Assembly (NCBI GenBank): GCA_964653485.1
Contig: CAZZFF010000006.1
Coordinates: 34,597-98,596 of the forward strand
Reading direction: 5' to 3'
From: CAVQND01 sp964653485
Lineage (GTDB): Bacteria; Verrucomicrobiota; Verrucomicrobiia; Limisphaerales; UBA8199
DNA length: 64,000 nt
Shown: piece by piece, positions 25,217-34,840 of the stretch
How the letters are laid out: every line of letters begins with the position of its first letter
Numbering within the stretch: the stretch's first letter is position 1
Notes under the pieces: generated by a model
The model's input: only the letters and a program-made list of their open reading frames with translations
Told to the model about the DNA's origin: nothing
Database searches by the model: none
Made by a program: the position numbers and the translations under genes

Positions 25217-25540
25217 ATGGTCAAGCGTTCAAAGATACGCGCCTTCAGCGACGCGGTCGCGCGGAAATTCCAACCGCGGAAGATAGTGTTATTTGGTTCG
25301 TACGCATACGGCAAACCGACGGAGAGCTCGGATGTGGATCTGTTGGTGATCATGCCGCGCACTCGCTCCCATGGAGAAAGGATGTCCGTGCGCATCCTGC
25401 AGGCTATCCCGCGCGACTTCCCGCTCGACCTGCTCGTCAGGACCCCATCGGACGTGGCGAAGCGGCTGAGATGGCAGGATCCCTTCATTTGCGAGTTGGT
25501 GGAGAAGGGCACGGTTCTCTATGAAGCCGACAACGCGTGA
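25217..25540 (+). CDS. MNT-type nucleotidyltransferase (orphan antitoxin)
   Basis: The 107-residue protein has the minimal nucleotidyltransferase signature FGSYAYGKPTESSDVDLLVI (GS-X9-DVD) plus RMSVRILQAIPRDFPLDLLV. In MNT/HEPN systems this enzyme AMPylates and inactivates the HEPN RNase. Here the overlapping downstream HEPN gene has lost its middle (25521-25717), so the antitoxin is an orphan. The start is ATG 25217; the open frame further upstream lacks support. Confidence 0.85.
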   Translation: MVKRSKIRAFSDAVARKFQPRKIVLFGSYAYGKPTESSDVDLLVIMPRTRSHGERMSVRILQAIPRDFPLDLLVRTPSDVAKRLRWQDPFICELVEKGTVLYEADNA

Positions 25541-25717
25541 ATGGGTCAAGCCGTGGACTACCGCTATCCAGGACACACGGCGTCACTGCGGGAGGCCAGG
25601 GCGGCGCGGGAGCATTGTCGCTCTGTCCGTGCGGAGGTGCGCCGGGCCTTGAAGCTTAAAGGCCCGACCTCGGCATCAACCCGGCACTGTCGCCCGGCTG
25701 GCGGGAGAATCTCTTGA
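25521..25717 (+). pseudogene. HEPN-domain gene with large internal deletion
   Basis: The ATG at 25521 starts MKPTTREWVK, the usual first ten residues of HEPN proteins, overlapping the MNT stop. The frame then breaks. In the next frame (from 25541) VDYRYPGHTASLREARAARE and HCRSVRAEVRRALKLK resemble the end of a HEPN domain. Roughly 80-90 central residues, including the RxxxxH RNase motif, are missing. Function is lost. Confidence 0.55.
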
Positions 25718-25807
25718 GGGATGTCGGTCCTGGGCTTCGGCCGGCGTACGAAGTTCCGGCGGTGGTTTCAGAGAATAGAATCACGCCGGGACCGTCAGAC
25801 ACTCTAT

Positions 25808-28800
25808 ATGCACCAGTTTTTCCGTTTGCTCAGACACGGCTCTCATTTGGCGCTGGCGGGCCTGGGTTTGCCGCTTTGCGCCCAGAATCTCCTGCCCAAT
25901 CCAGGCATGGAGGAAGGCGGGGATAGGCCGGCGGGCTGGACACTGAGCGGCGGCGACCAGGGCGCCTGGGCCTCGCCCGGCCACGAGGGCCGGCGGTGCC
26001 TTGCGATTACGGGGGACGGCAAGAATTCCTTTTGCTGGCGCTCGGAGGAGTTGTCGTTTAAGCCGGGCGGCCTCTACCGGCTGAGGTTTTGGGGGCGGTG
26101 TGAGGGGGACGTGAGCGGCGGATGCGTGACCGCAGGCTCCAGCCGGGTCAACCACGATTTCCGGTTCACCGAGACCTGGCAACCTTACAGCTTCGTGCTG
26201 GCCGTTCCCGCCGACGGGGCGAAGGATTTCATCCGGCTTGGGCAATGGGAACAGAAGGGCACCGTGTGTTTTGACGATGTCGAACTGACGCCGCTGGCGG
26301 CCATTTCGATGGGCTACGGGAAGGCATTGGAGTTGGGCGATGGGGAGAGTCTGGACAACGGTGTTTACCGTTGCGTCGTCAACCTCGGCGGTCCGGGCGG
26401 CAACTACCATCACGCGCTGATCGAGAGCCGGTGCGGGTTCAACTCGGATCGCTGGACCTTTTCCGCCGGCCAACGGGTGGCTTACGCTCACAAACTCGCG
26501 TCCGGCGCGTTCGCCAACGCCCGGCTCAAGATCAATATGAGCTACTATGTTGGCGGCGCATTGAAGGTCGAAGCCAGCTCCAACGGCGAGGCATGGGAAA
26601 CCGTGTCCGTTTTGGAGGGCGGCCGTCCGGGAGGGGAGATCGAACTCCCGCCCTCGGTGTTGTCCTCCGGTCACATCTTCATCCGGCTGACCGGTGAAGG
26701 TCCCTCGTGCAATCTTCAGGTCAGCGGTTATGAACTGGAAGCCGCGTTGAAGGAGACTCGCGGCGCAGAGGGCCTAGGAAAAACATTCTTCCTGGAGAGG
26801 AGGCAGACATGCCCCGAACTGGAAATCTCCCCGGAAAGTCTGTGGCGGCGCGGACCTTCAGGGGCGTTGGAGTTCCAGTTGTCCGCAAAGAACACGTCGT
26901 CCTCGCCCTTGGATTTGCAGGTCCGGCTCACGATGGATGGGCAGACCAAGACGGTGGCGGACTCGCCGGCCCTGCCGGCGGGTGGTTTGCGCACAATCAC
27001 GGTCCCTGTCCAACCCGCCAGGCCGGGCGCGCAGGAGGTCAACCTCGCCATCAGCGATGCGCGAGGGCGGGCGCTTTTTGGCGGGCAGATGAGCGTGAGC
27101 CTGGGAGTTTTGGAAGACCCGCGTCCGGGCTATTGGCTGGCGGAAGGGCCGGACCTGGGCCTGTGGTGGTGCGAGAGCGGCTGGAAGATCGGCCGGGAAC
27201 ACGCGGTGCCCGAGAAACCTCAAGACGGGAGGGTCCGGCCGGTGAGCCTCTCCGCCGCGCGGGGTGAATTCGAGGCGGCGCAGGTCATCTTGAATCCACG
27301 CAAGCCCGCGGAGTTGCTTGGCGCCACGGTGGGGCCTTTGCATGACGACCAGGGCCGGCCAGGGACGATTACGGCCGAATTGCTGGAAGTGGCGTATGTG
27401 AAGGTCACCCATCCCACTGACGCCACGTGCGAACCGGGCTGGTATCCCGACCCGTTGCCGCCGCTACGCTTGCCTTTGAAACTCGAGCCCGCTCGCTGCC
27501 AGCCGATTTGGCTTTCCTTCCATGTTGACCCAAGCGCCCGCGCGGGCGATTACACGGGAGAGTTGAGGCTGGAGACTTCGACCGGCAGCTTCGCCGTGCC
27601 GTTGAGGCTCCACGTTTATGGGTTCGAGCTGCCCCGCGACAGCCACCTCAAGAGCGCGCTGGGCCTCGGCGCCTCGGACATCGCCCTCTTCCATCACCTC
27701 AAAGAGCCCGCGCACCAGCGCCAGGTGTATGAGAGCTACCTCACCAATTTCGCCGCGCATCGGATCGCGCCCTATTCGTTTTACGACTATGCCCCAATCG
27801 AGGTCCGGTTTCCCGGCGATGGGACGAACAAGCACGCGAACGTGGATTTCACCGCCTTCGACCGCGAGGCGGGCAAGTGGCTGGACCAGTACCGGTTTTC
27901 GACGTTCAACCTGGCGCTGCGCGGCATGGGGGGCGGGACCTTCCAAAGCCGAAGCCTGGGCGAACTGGAGGGCTTCAAGGAAGGGACCGCGGAACACGCC
28001 CGGCTCTTCAAAGACTACCTGAGCCAGGTCGAGACGCATTTGCGGCAACGCGGCTGGCTGCCGAAGGCATATACGTATTGGTTCGACGAGCCGGACCGCA
28101 AGGATTTTGAGTTTGTGGTCCAGGGGATGGAGCGCATCCGCGCTGCCGCCCCCGGCATCCGGCGCATGTTGACCAAGGAGCCTGAGCCTGAGTTGGAGGG
28201 CCACGTTGAACTCTGGTGCGGGCTGACCCCGGAATGGACGCCGGAGAAGGTCCGGGCTCGCCGCGCCGCCGGCCAGGAAGCCTGGTGGTACATCTGCTGC
28301 GGACCCACCGCCCCCTATGTCACCGAGTTCATCGATCACCCGGGGACGGAATTGCGCCTGTGGCCCTGGCAATCCTGGCAGTACGGCGCGCAGGCGATTC
28401 TCATCTGGTCCACGACTTATTGGACCAGCGGCAGCGCGTTCCCGCCGCCCAAAATCCAGGACCCGTGGACCGACCCAATGAGCTACGTCTCGGGTTACGA
28501 CTTCAAGCCGGGCCACATTGGCTACTGGGGCAACGGCGATGGCCGCTTCCTGTATCCGCCCCGAGGGGCGGCCACGAACGACGCACCGTGTCTCGAACCC
28601 CCGGTGACCTCGTTCCGCTGGGAAAACCTGCGGGACGGGATGGAGGATTACGAGTATCTCTGGTTGCTCCAAGAGGCGGTCGAAAAGGCCGCCGCGTCAA
28701 ACACGAGCGCCGACCTCGTCCGCGAGGCCGCCGGCTTGCTGCGGGTGCCCGCGGAGATTTCCCAGGACACGCGCCATTTCACCACCGACCCGCGCCTGCT

Positions 28801-28852
28801 CCTGGCCCACCGGGACCGGGTCGCCCGCCTCATCGAGCGGCTGAGCCAATGA
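25808..28852 (+). CDS. Secreted DUF4091 / GH123-like protein with N-terminal carbohydrate-binding-like domains
   Basis: From ATG 25808 the 1,014-residue protein has the leader HQFFRLLRHGSHLALAGLGL ending LCAQ. A jelly-roll binding domain (NLLPNPGMEEGGDRPAGW to about 160), a second sandwich region and a catalytic-looking half with DUF4091 features follow: YTYWFDEPDRKDF, LTKEPEPELEG, LRLWPWQSWQYGAQAILIWS, FRWENLRDGMEDYEYLWLL. The last two motifs are typical of DUF4091 and GH123 N-acetyl-galactosaminidase relatives. The candidate acid/base pair is Asp-Glu in WFDEPD. Likely a polysaccharide-degrading or binding protein in the periplasm; the substrate is unknown. In-frame starts upstream (25721) would hide the leader. 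Confidence 0.82.
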   Translation: MHQFFRLLRHGSHLALAGLGLPLCAQNLLPNPGMEEGGDRPAGWTLSGGDQGAWASPGHEGRRCLAITGDGKNSFCWRSEELSFKPGGLYRLRFWGRCEGDVSGGCVTAGSSRVNHDFRFTETWQPYSFVLAVPADGAKDFIRLGQWEQKGTVCFDDVELTPLAAISMGYGKALELGDGESLDNGVYRCVVNLGGPGGNYHHALIESRCGFNSDRWTFSAGQRVAYAHKLASGAFANARLKINMSYYVGGALKVEASSNGEAWETVSVLEGGRPGGEIELPPSVLSSGHIFIRLTGEGPSCNLQVSGYELEAALKETRGAEGLGKTFFLERRQTCPELEISPESLWRRGPSGALEFQLSAKNTSSSPLDLQVRLTMDGQTKTVADSPALPAGGLRTITVPVQPARPGAQEVNLAISDARGRALFGGQMSVSLGVLEDPRPGYWLAEGPDLGLWWCESGWKIGREHAVPEKPQDGRVRPVSLSAARGEFEAAQVILNPRKPAELLGATVGPLHDDQGRPGTITAELLEVAYVKVTHPTDATCEPGWYPDPLPPLRLPLKLEPARCQPIWLSFHVDPSARAGDYTGELRLETSTGSFAVPLRLHVYGFELPRDSHLKSALGLGASDIALFHHLKEPAHQRQVYESYLTNFAAHRIAPYSFYDYAPIEVRFPGDGTNKHANVDFTAFDREAGKWLDQYRFSTFNLALRGMGGGTFQSRSLGELEGFKEGTAEHARLFKDYLSQVETHLRQRGWLPKAYTYWFDEPDRKDFEFVVQGMERIRAAAPGIRRMLTKEPEPELEGHVELWCGLTPEWTPEKVRARRAAGQEAWWYICCGPTAPYVTEFIDHPGTELRLWPWQSWQYGAQAILIWSTTYWTSGSAFPPPKIQDPWTDPMSYVSGYDFKPGHIGYWGNGDGRFLYPPRGAATNDAPCLEPPVTSFRWENLRDGMEDYEYLWLLQEAVEKAAASNTSADLVREAAGLLRVPAEISQDTRHFTTDPRLLLAHRDRVARLIERLSQ

Positions 28853-29061
28853 CACGCGGCCCGTGCTCGGTCCGGACGGACGGCGTTCAACTCCAAGAGC
28901 CGGGCTTTTTGGAATGCGCCGGCAGAGCAAGCGGGGACGGGACTCTCGGCCGCGCGGGATACCCGGCAACGGCAGGCGCTACCGGAGCCAAAGCGGTGTC
29001 GCGCTTCGCTCGCCTGGCGCAGCCGGTCATAGTCCGCGTCCGTTGCGCCCGCACGGCTGAA

Positions 29062-29089
29062 TTGACAAGCCGCGCGCTTCGCACAGAAT
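29062..29089 (+). promoter_or_regulatory. Promoter of manC
   Basis: TTGACA (29062-29067), 16 bp, CAGAAT (29084-29089). The sequence TTGACAAGCC...CACAGAATG is nearly the same as the higBA promoter at 22909. The start point would be about 29096, shortly before ATG 29106 or 29118. Confidence 0.6.
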
Positions 29090-29117
29090 GGAAACAGTTC
29101 AAGGCATGGATGTGAGC

Positions 29118-30254
29118 ATGAAAAAGACGACGATTAATGCCCCGGAGCGTTTTGTGATCATCATGGCGGGCGGCCGGGGCGAGCGGTTCTGGCCCGTGAG
29201 CCGGCTCAAGAGACCCAAGCAGTTGATCCGGCTGCTGGGCGAGCGTTCGTTTTTGCAGCAGGCGGTGGAGCGCGTGCTGCCCCTGGCTCCGCTTCGGAAT
29301 ATCCTGGTCATCACCAACGAGAGCCAGGCCCTGGAAGTCCGCAAGCAACTGCCCCGGTTGCCGCGCGAAAACGTGGTCGCGGAACCGGTGGGCCGCGATA
29401 CGTGCGCGGCGATCACTCTGGGGGCCGCGCTCGTGGGCGCCCGTTCCACCAGCGGTGTCATGGCCGTGCTGCCGGCCGACCATATCATCGACGAGGAGAA
29501 GAAGTTCCAGCAAGTCCTGGGGGACGCCTTCGACCTGGCAGGGAGCGGGCAGGCCATCGTCACGATTGGGATCAGGCCCACCGAACCGGCCACCGGCTAC
29601 GGCTACATCAGGGTAGGCGAACCGCTGCCGTCTCCGCAGGGCGCCGCCGCCGGCAAGACCGCCTTCCATCGCGCGGAGCAATTCGTCGAGAAGCCGCAAT
29701 ACGACCAGGCGCTTGAATACCTCAACTCCGGCCATTACCGCTGGAACGCCGGGATGTTCGTCTGGTCGTTTGTCACGCTGACCCAGGGATTGCGGGAACA
29801 CCAGCCGGCTATGTACGAGGCGTGCCAGCGTTGGTTCAAAGCCGCCGGCAGCCCGTCCAAACTCAAACAGGTCCTCGCCCGGGACTATCCCGCGCTCAAG
29901 AAAATTTCGATTGATTACGCGCTCATGGAGCGCGCGCGGAATGTGGTCGTGGCCGATGGGGCGTTTTCCTGGGACGACCTTGGCTCGTGGACGGCCTTGG
30001 CCCGGCATCTCAAGGCCGACGCCGAGGGGAACTGCGCCGTGGCCGATTTCATCCACGTGGACGGTGCGCGCAACATCATCTTCGACGCCCGGACTCGAGC
30101 CCGCCGCGCGCTCATCGCCGTCGTTGGCCTGCGCGATGCCATCGTGGTCCAGACCGATGACGCCACACTGGTGGCCGACAAGGGCCAGGCGCAAAAGGTC
30201 AAAGAGTTGGTCCGGAAACTGGCCGAGGACCCCAAATTGAAAAAACTGGTCTGA
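29118..30254 (+). CDS. manC: Mannose-1-phosphate guanylyltransferase
   Basis: The 378-residue protein has the nucleotidyltransferase signature IMAGGRGERFWPVSRLKRPK near the N-terminus, then VVAEPVGRDTCAAI, LPADHIIDE, QFVEKP and WNAGMFVW. It makes GDP-mannose from GTP and mannose-1-phosphate for exopolysaccharide or O-antigen. It lacks the C-terminal isomerase domain of bifunctional ManC/AlgA proteins (usual length about 480), like the shorter single-function family. ATG 29118 is preferred; ATG 29106 is possible. It is convergent with the DUF1501 gene. Confidence 0.93.
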   Translation: MKKTTINAPERFVIIMAGGRGERFWPVSRLKRPKQLIRLLGERSFLQQAVERVLPLAPLRNILVITNESQALEVRKQLPRLPRENVVAEPVGRDTCAAITLGAALVGARSTSGVMAVLPADHIIDEEKKFQQVLGDAFDLAGSGQAIVTIGIRPTEPATGYGYIRVGEPLPSPQGAAAGKTAFHRAEQFVEKPQYDQALEYLNSGHYRWNAGMFVWSFVTLTQGLREHQPAMYEACQRWFKAAGSPSKLKQVLARDYPALKKISIDYALMERARNVVVADGAFSWDDLGSWTALARHLKADAEGNCAVADFIHVDGARNIIFDARTRARRALIAVVGLRDAIVVQTDDATLVADKGQAQKVKELVRKLAEDPKLKKLV

Positions 30255-30260
30255 TGCAGG

Positions 30261-31634
30261 TCACAGGATTTCGGTGAGAGGCCCGGTGGACTTCGCGCCC
30301 TCGGAGGGCGAGGGCAGGACGTGGGCTTCGGCGCCCATCGGATGGGGCAGCTTGGCGCATGGATCAATGCCACCCAGGGTGTAGATGGCGCCCAGGAGGT
30401 CAGACGGGTACACGGGCCGCTCCTTGACTTCCTCGGCCCTGGCGTCGGAGGCCCCGACGACAGAGCCGCCCTTGAAGCCGCCGCCGGCGACGAGCACGGT
30501 GAAGGCCTCGCCATGGTGGTTGCGTCCGCCGTTCCAAGGGGGCTGCCAATCGATCCTGGGGCTCCGGCCGAACTCGCCGCAGCACCAGACGAGGGTGCTC
30601 TCGAGCAGGCCGTGGTCGTGCAAATCCTGGAGCAGCATGGCGAGGCCCTGGTCGAGCTGCGGACATTGGCGGCGCATGGTCTGGAAGTGGTTGCTGTGGG
30701 TGTCCCATCCGCCGGCGTAGTTAATGACAATGTAAGGGACACCAGCTTCGACCATCCGTCGCGCCGCCAGGCAATCCTGGCCGAAGGTGTGGCGGCCATA
30801 GCGGTCCCGCAGTTCGGGTTTCTCCTTCGAGAGATCGAACACCTCGCGGGCCTGGCCCAGAATCAGCTCATAAGCCTGTTTTCTGGCCTCTGCCGAGGCG
30901 GCCAGCCGGGGACTGGCTTTCATCGCCTCGCCCATCGTATTGAGTTTTTCGCGCAAGGCGCCGCGGGCCTTTTGGCGCTCGTCAGTCATGCCCTTGGCCA
31001 TCACCCCTTCCACGTCGAACCGCGCCGCGTTGGGGTCGCCGCCGGTGGCAAACGGCTTCAGCATCGGTCCGAGGAACCCCTCCTCGGAGAATCGTCCCTG
31101 CGGCTGTGTCAGCACCACGTAGGGCGGGATAAGCCCCTTGTAATCGGGGCCTTTGAGAAGTCCGAACACGGCGCCGATGCTCGGATAGGCCAGGCGCTCG
31201 CCCGGGGTGTGCGCCGTCTGCATGAGGTAGGCGGCCGTCTCGTGGCCGTTGTTGCGGTGGGTCATGCTCCGGATAAGGGAGTACTTGTCGGCTTGCAGGG
31301 CCAGCTTCGGGAACAGTTCGCCAATCTGAATGCCGTCCACGTTGGTGGGGATGGCCTTTGCCAAATCACCCATGTAGTCGCGCCCGGCCTCCGGCTTGGG
31401 GTCCCAGGTGTCGATGTGGGACATGCCGCCCCAAAGGAAGACCTGGATGACGGACCTGGCCTTGGCCTTGAGCGGCGCGCTCTCGGCGCCCGGCCCAGGC
31501 TCGGCTCCCAGCATCGCGCGGGTGCCGACCAACAATCCGGCGGTGCTGAACAAACTGACGCGCATGGCCTGACGCCGGGTCATCGGCAGGCTCAGTTGCG
31601 CGCCCATCAATTCGGGGCGGTGGGGAGTGTTCAT
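30261..31634 (-). CDS. DUF1501 family protein with Tat-like leader
   Basis: The 457-residue protein from ATG 31634 carries MTRRQAMRVSLFSTAGLLVG, a Tat-type leader, and DUF1501 landmarks FLWGGMSHIDTWDPKPEAGR, YVVLTQPQGRF, GWDTHSNHF, WCCGEFGRSPRI and NHHGEAFTVLVAGGGFKGG. It follows the DUF1549/1553 gene by 35 bp, the classic planctomycete/verrucomicrobial pair, so both form an operon. An open frame extends upstream to 31994 but overlaps that gene's coding region. Enzymatic function is unknown. Confidence 0.92.
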   Translation of the reverse strand: MNTPHRPELMGAQLSLPMTRRQAMRVSLFSTAGLLVGTRAMLGAEPGPGAESAPLKAKARSVIQVFLWGGMSHIDTWDPKPEAGRDYMGDLAKAIPTNVDGIQIGELFPKLALQADKYSLIRSMTHRNNGHETAAYLMQTAHTPGERLAYPSIGAVFGLLKGPDYKGLIPPYVVLTQPQGRFSEEGFLGPMLKPFATGGDPNAARFDVEGVMAKGMTDERQKARGALREKLNTMGEAMKASPRLAASAEARKQAYELILGQAREVFDLSKEKPELRDRYGRHTFGQDCLAARRMVEAGVPYIVINYAGGWDTHSNHFQTMRRQCPQLDQGLAMLLQDLHDHGLLESTLVWCCGEFGRSPRIDWQPPWNGGRNHHGEAFTVLVAGGGFKGGSVVGASDARAEEVKERPVYPSDLLGAIYTLGGIDPCAKLPHPMGAEAHVLPSPSEGAKSTGPLTEIL

Positions 31635-31669
31635 GGGAAAGTATAAAGTATAAAGTATGGAGTATGCAG
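31635..31669. repeat. Short AAAGTAT tandem repeat between the paired genes
   Basis: The gap reads GAAAGTATAAAGTATAAAGT followed by ATGGAGTATGCAG: about four imperfect copies of a 7-base word in otherwise GC-rich DNA. It may be a neutral micro-repeat or an AT-rich ribosome-access spacer. Confidence 0.5.
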
Positions 31670-33400
31670 TCAGTGACGGTAAAGGAACTCTTCGCTGTTG
31701 ATCAACGACCATGCGACATCGATCCAGTCGGGGCGGCGCTTCACTACGACGGGCTTGCTGGGCGCTTTGGACGCCTGGCCGGAGCCAGCGGCCGGGGCGG
31801 GCTTGACGTTCTGCACCCGCCCATAACCCTCGATCGTCTCGAGCTCGCCGGGCGTTGGGAAGCGCGACAGAATCGTCAGGTAAAGGTCCTCGGCGATTTC
31901 GGGCGATTTGCGGTTCGAGGCCAGGATGGCCTGGAGATTGGGGCCTTGTTCGAGCTTGTGCTGGATGTCGGTTGAGTTGAGGAGGAAGAGCCACTGGGCG
32001 GGCGTCGGCTTGTTGATGCGTTCATTCTCCATGCCGGTGGCTCGAGCCGAGCGCCCGAACAGGGCCAGGAACGGACTGGTGATGCTGCCATCGCCGATGG
32101 CAACCGCCGGCATGTCCTTGGGAATGTAGGTGAACGGCTCCGGGATGGGGCTGGTGTAAAGGTCCGACGTGCCGGTGACTTTATTGATGGCGTCAATCAG
32201 CACCTCCGCATCCAGCCGGCGCAGCGCATAGCCGGCGAAATTGGCCTCGGCCTCGGGAGTATTGAGCCGGGGCATCGAGGAAAGCTGGTAGGTTTTGGAG
32301 TTGAGGATTAAACGATAGAGGGCCTTGAGGTTGTAGCGGTGCTCGACCATTTGTTCTTCGAGACAGGCCAGCAGCGCGGGGTTGGCCGGGGGGTTGTTCT
32401 CGCGAATATCGTCCGGCGGGTCAACGATGCCGCGCCCCAGCAACCAGCCCCAGACGCGGTTGACGATGCTCCGGGTGAACCAGGGGTTCCGGGGAGTAAT
32501 CAGCCAGTCGGCGAAAACGGCGCGGGGATCGCGGTCGGCGGGCAGCGCGAGCCTCGTGCCGTCGGGGAACACCGCCTCCTGGGGTGGACGCTTCGTCAGG
32601 GGCGGCATCGGGAGTTGGGGTACGCCGTTGGAAAGCTGTGCGATCTCGGCGATGGCGGCCCGTCCAGGGGCGCTGTTGCCGGCCACGGTGCTGGAACCGA
32701 GCGGGTCCCAGAATACATGCTCCTCCTTCCACTCGCTCGTGGGCTTGTAGCCGATCTGCGAGAAAAAGACCGCCATCCCGGCCAAACGATTCGTCGGCCA
32801 CGATTCGGCTCGCGCTCCCATGAAGGTCAGGGCCACCGCGCCGGCGATGCCTTCGGGCGTCCGATTCTGCACCGCGCGGTAGAAGTTGACCTGGCCGACT
32901 CGGAAATTGCTGCCGCTGGCGGTGAGCATCTCGCGGACGAACTTGTCATAGGGCTTGTTTTCGGCGATGGACGCTCGGACCCAGCGGTGATAGGCCTGCG
33001 CGGCGTTGGGCCAGAGGTTGATCGGGAACTCCGCCTTGATTCGGAGGATGTCGCCCCACTTCATGGCCCAGTAATCGGCGAACTCGTCCCGCTCCAACAG
33101 ACGGTTAATGAGCAGGCGCCGTTTGTTGTTCGTGTCCGCATCGAGGATGAACTCCCTGGCCTCCTTTGCGGTCGGCAAAGTGCCGATGACATCAAGGTAA
33201 GCGCGCCGGACGAATACCGCATCGGAGCAAAGGACGGGCTGGATGTTCAAGCGCGCCAACTGGGCGAAGGCCAGTTTGTCGAGCCGGCTCATGGCTGTCG
33301 GGGGGGCGGGATTTTCGAAAACATTTGTTCCCGTCTCCTCTGCCGCGGCTTCGCACAGAACCGCCGCGAAAACAACCGCCAAAACCCGCGCTATTCTCAC
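31670..33400 (-). CDS. Secreted DUF1549 / DUF1553 protein (planctomycete cytochrome-associated type, no cytochrome domain)
   Basis: From GTG 33400 (GGAG seven bases upstream) the 576-residue product has the leader RIARVLAVVFAAVLCEAAAE. DUF1549 follows (about 40-240: SDAVFVRRAYLDVIGTLPTA, EFADYWAMKWGDILRIK), then DUF1553 (about 290-540: WFTRSIVNRVWGWLLGRGIV, LLACLEEQMVEHRYNLKALY, SKTYQLSS). The PSCyt1 heme domain often fused to this family is absent. It pairs with the DUF1501 gene downstream. The function is unknown; such pairs expand massively in these phyla. Confidence 0.92.
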   Translation of the reverse strand: MRIARVLAVVFAAVLCEAAAEETGTNVFENPAPPTAMSRLDKLAFAQLARLNIQPVLCSDAVFVRRAYLDVIGTLPTAKEAREFILDADTNNKRRLLINRLLERDEFADYWAMKWGDILRIKAEFPINLWPNAAQAYHRWVRASIAENKPYDKFVREMLTASGSNFRVGQVNFYRAVQNRTPEGIAGAVALTFMGARAESWPTNRLAGMAVFFSQIGYKPTSEWKEEHVFWDPLGSSTVAGNSAPGRAAIAEIAQLSNGVPQLPMPPLTKRPPQEAVFPDGTRLALPADRDPRAVFADWLITPRNPWFTRSIVNRVWGWLLGRGIVDPPDDIRENNPPANPALLACLEEQMVEHRYNLKALYRLILNSKTYQLSSMPRLNTPEAEANFAGYALRRLDAEVLIDAINKVTGTSDLYTSPIPEPFTYIPKDMPAVAIGDGSITSPFLALFGRSARATGMENERINKPTPAQWLFLLNSTDIQHKLEQGPNLQAILASNRKSPEIAEDLYLTILSRFPTPGELETIEGYGRVQNVKPAPAAGSGQASKAPSKPVVVKRRPDWIDVAWSLINSEEFLYRH

Positions 33401-33550
33401 AACACACTCCGGTCCCACGTCACTGGCCCGCTGCTGACAGTAACATTAGCCCGAGGGCTGGAGCGGCGTCAAGCTTCGGGCGGCGTCTTCGGGCACCCGT
33501 CTCAAAATCGTTTTTGCCCTCCGCCTCCAATTGTGCGAACCATTCTGCGT

Positions 33551-34144
33551 ATGGATTTGCGAACGCGCTCTAAGTATACCTTTGCGGCGCTGTTGTTGGG
33601 CGGGTTCCTGGCGGGGTGGGTGGTGCTCTTTCGGCAAGGGGGCGGCCAGCCCGGGAAGAGTCCAGCCGCTTCGTCCGGGTCGGGAGGCAACCTGGAACCG
33701 GTCGAGGCGCGCGCCTCGGATCGAGGGGGGCGGGCGGCGATGGGGGCGACGGATTCGACCAACCTGGCGGCAGAGCCCAAACACGAGCAAACGGAAGGTC
33801 CAGGCGAGGCGCGGCAGCGGGGATACGTCGAACGCCGGGTGGCCGAGCTGATGGAACTGTCGTTCCGGGATGACCCGGTCTCCATCGACACCATTCTTTC
33901 GGAGCTGACCAACCGCGATCCGCGGATTCGGAAGGCGGCTTTGGACGCCACTCTGCAGGCGCGGAGCCGGGATGCCATTCCGAGGCTCATGGAGGCGGCC
34001 GAGCAAACCGACGATCCCCACGAAAAGGCGGCCATCGCCGACGCCATTGAGTTTCTGAAACTGCCGACACTGGGCGAGGTCATGGAGCAGATGGGGGAGC
34101 GGGGGACCAATGCCCCCGCCGAGCCGGCGGGCAGAGCGGATTAG
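33551..34144 (+). CDS. Membrane-anchored HEAT-repeat protein
   Basis: The 197-residue product from ATG 33551 has an N-terminal anchor (YTFAALLLGGFLAGWVVLF), a low-complexity linker, and two HEAT-like helical pairs (LSELTNRDPRIRKAALDATL, RSRDAIPRLMEAAEQTDDPH, EKAAIADAIEFLKL). It likely mediates protein contacts in the periplasm. A longer open frame reaches back to 32339 but runs antisense through the DUF1549 gene, so only this part is accepted. Its stop overlaps the stop of the convergent M50 gene by four bases. Confidence 0.7.
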   Translation: MDLRTRSKYTFAALLLGGFLAGWVVLFRQGGGQPGKSPAASSGSGGNLEPVEARASDRGGRAAMGATDSTNLAAEPKHEQTEGPGEARQRGYVERRVAELMELSFRDDPVSIDTILSELTNRDPRIRKAALDATLQARSRDAIPRLMEAAEQTDDPHEKAAIADAIEFLKLPTLGEVMEQMGERGTNAPAEPAGRAD

Positions 34145-34800
34145 CCGCCGATTCCGAAGCAGGCCGCGATGGCGGCCAGCGAGCCGCGGGTGGCGGCGTT
34201 GAGAAACAGTTGCACCATGGGGATTTGCATGGCGATGATGAGGATGAAAAAGCCATACCGGGCGACCTGTTGGTAGGTCTCGTAAGTCATGCCGGTCAGG
34301 CTGCGGACCACCTGGGACCCGTCCAGGGGCGGGATGGGCAGGAGGTTGAAGAAGAAGAGCAAGAGGCTCAGTGCGGCCATGTCCAGGCACGTGATTGCCA
34401 TGCTCGAAGATTGAACCGCGTATCCCAGGCGCGCCAGGCCGACCAGGACCACGGCCAGCAGGAGGTTCATTCCCGGCCCGGCCAGGGTCACCAGGATTTC
34501 ATCCACGCGGGGATTGCGCAAGTTGGCCGAATTGACCGGCACCGGTTTGGCCCAGCCGACCACGAACCCGGCGAGGCGACCGGAGCCGCTCATTGACAGG
34601 AAGATCATCAACAGGGGCAGGATGACCGTCCCGAGCATGTCGATGTGGGCGACGGGATTCAGAGAGACCCGGCCCTCGGAGTACGCGGTGTCATCGCCGC
34701 ACTTGTATGCCGTCCACGCATGGCCGAATTCGTGGAGGGTCAGCAGCACCAGGAGGCCCAAATAAAGGATTGCCCCATCGATCAACATTCTCGCATCCAT
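34141..34800 (-). CDS. Site-2 protease family (M50) metalloprotease
   Basis: The 219-residue protein has the zinc motif HEFGH (about 23-27) in the first membrane helix and the second-ligand motif NLLPIPPLDGSQ (about 151-162), with five to six membrane segments. This is the short M50 group (SpoIVFB/Rip3-like core without CBS or PDZ domains). Such enzymes cleave membrane-bound regulators within the bilayer. The substrate here is unknown; the nearest regulators are far away. Start ATG 34800. Confidence 0.92.
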   Translation of the reverse strand: MDARMLIDGAILYLGLLVLLTLHEFGHAWTAYKCGDDTAYSEGRVSLNPVAHIDMLGTVILPLLMIFLSMSGSGRLAGFVVGWAKPVPVNSANLRNPRVDEILVTLAGPGMNLLLAVVLVGLARLGYAVQSSSMAITCLDMAALSLLLFFFNLLPIPPLDGSQVVRSLTGMTYETYQQVARYGFFILIIAMQIPMVQLFLNAATRGSLAAIAACFGIGG

Positions 34801-34840
34801 TGGTCCCCAGGCTAACAGATTGCGCCGGTCCTGGATAGCC

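Noticed and set aside
32339..33550. Long plus-strand extension before the HEAT-repeat gene
   Set aside because: It is antisense to the DUF1549/1553 gene; only the part from ATG 33551 has real features.
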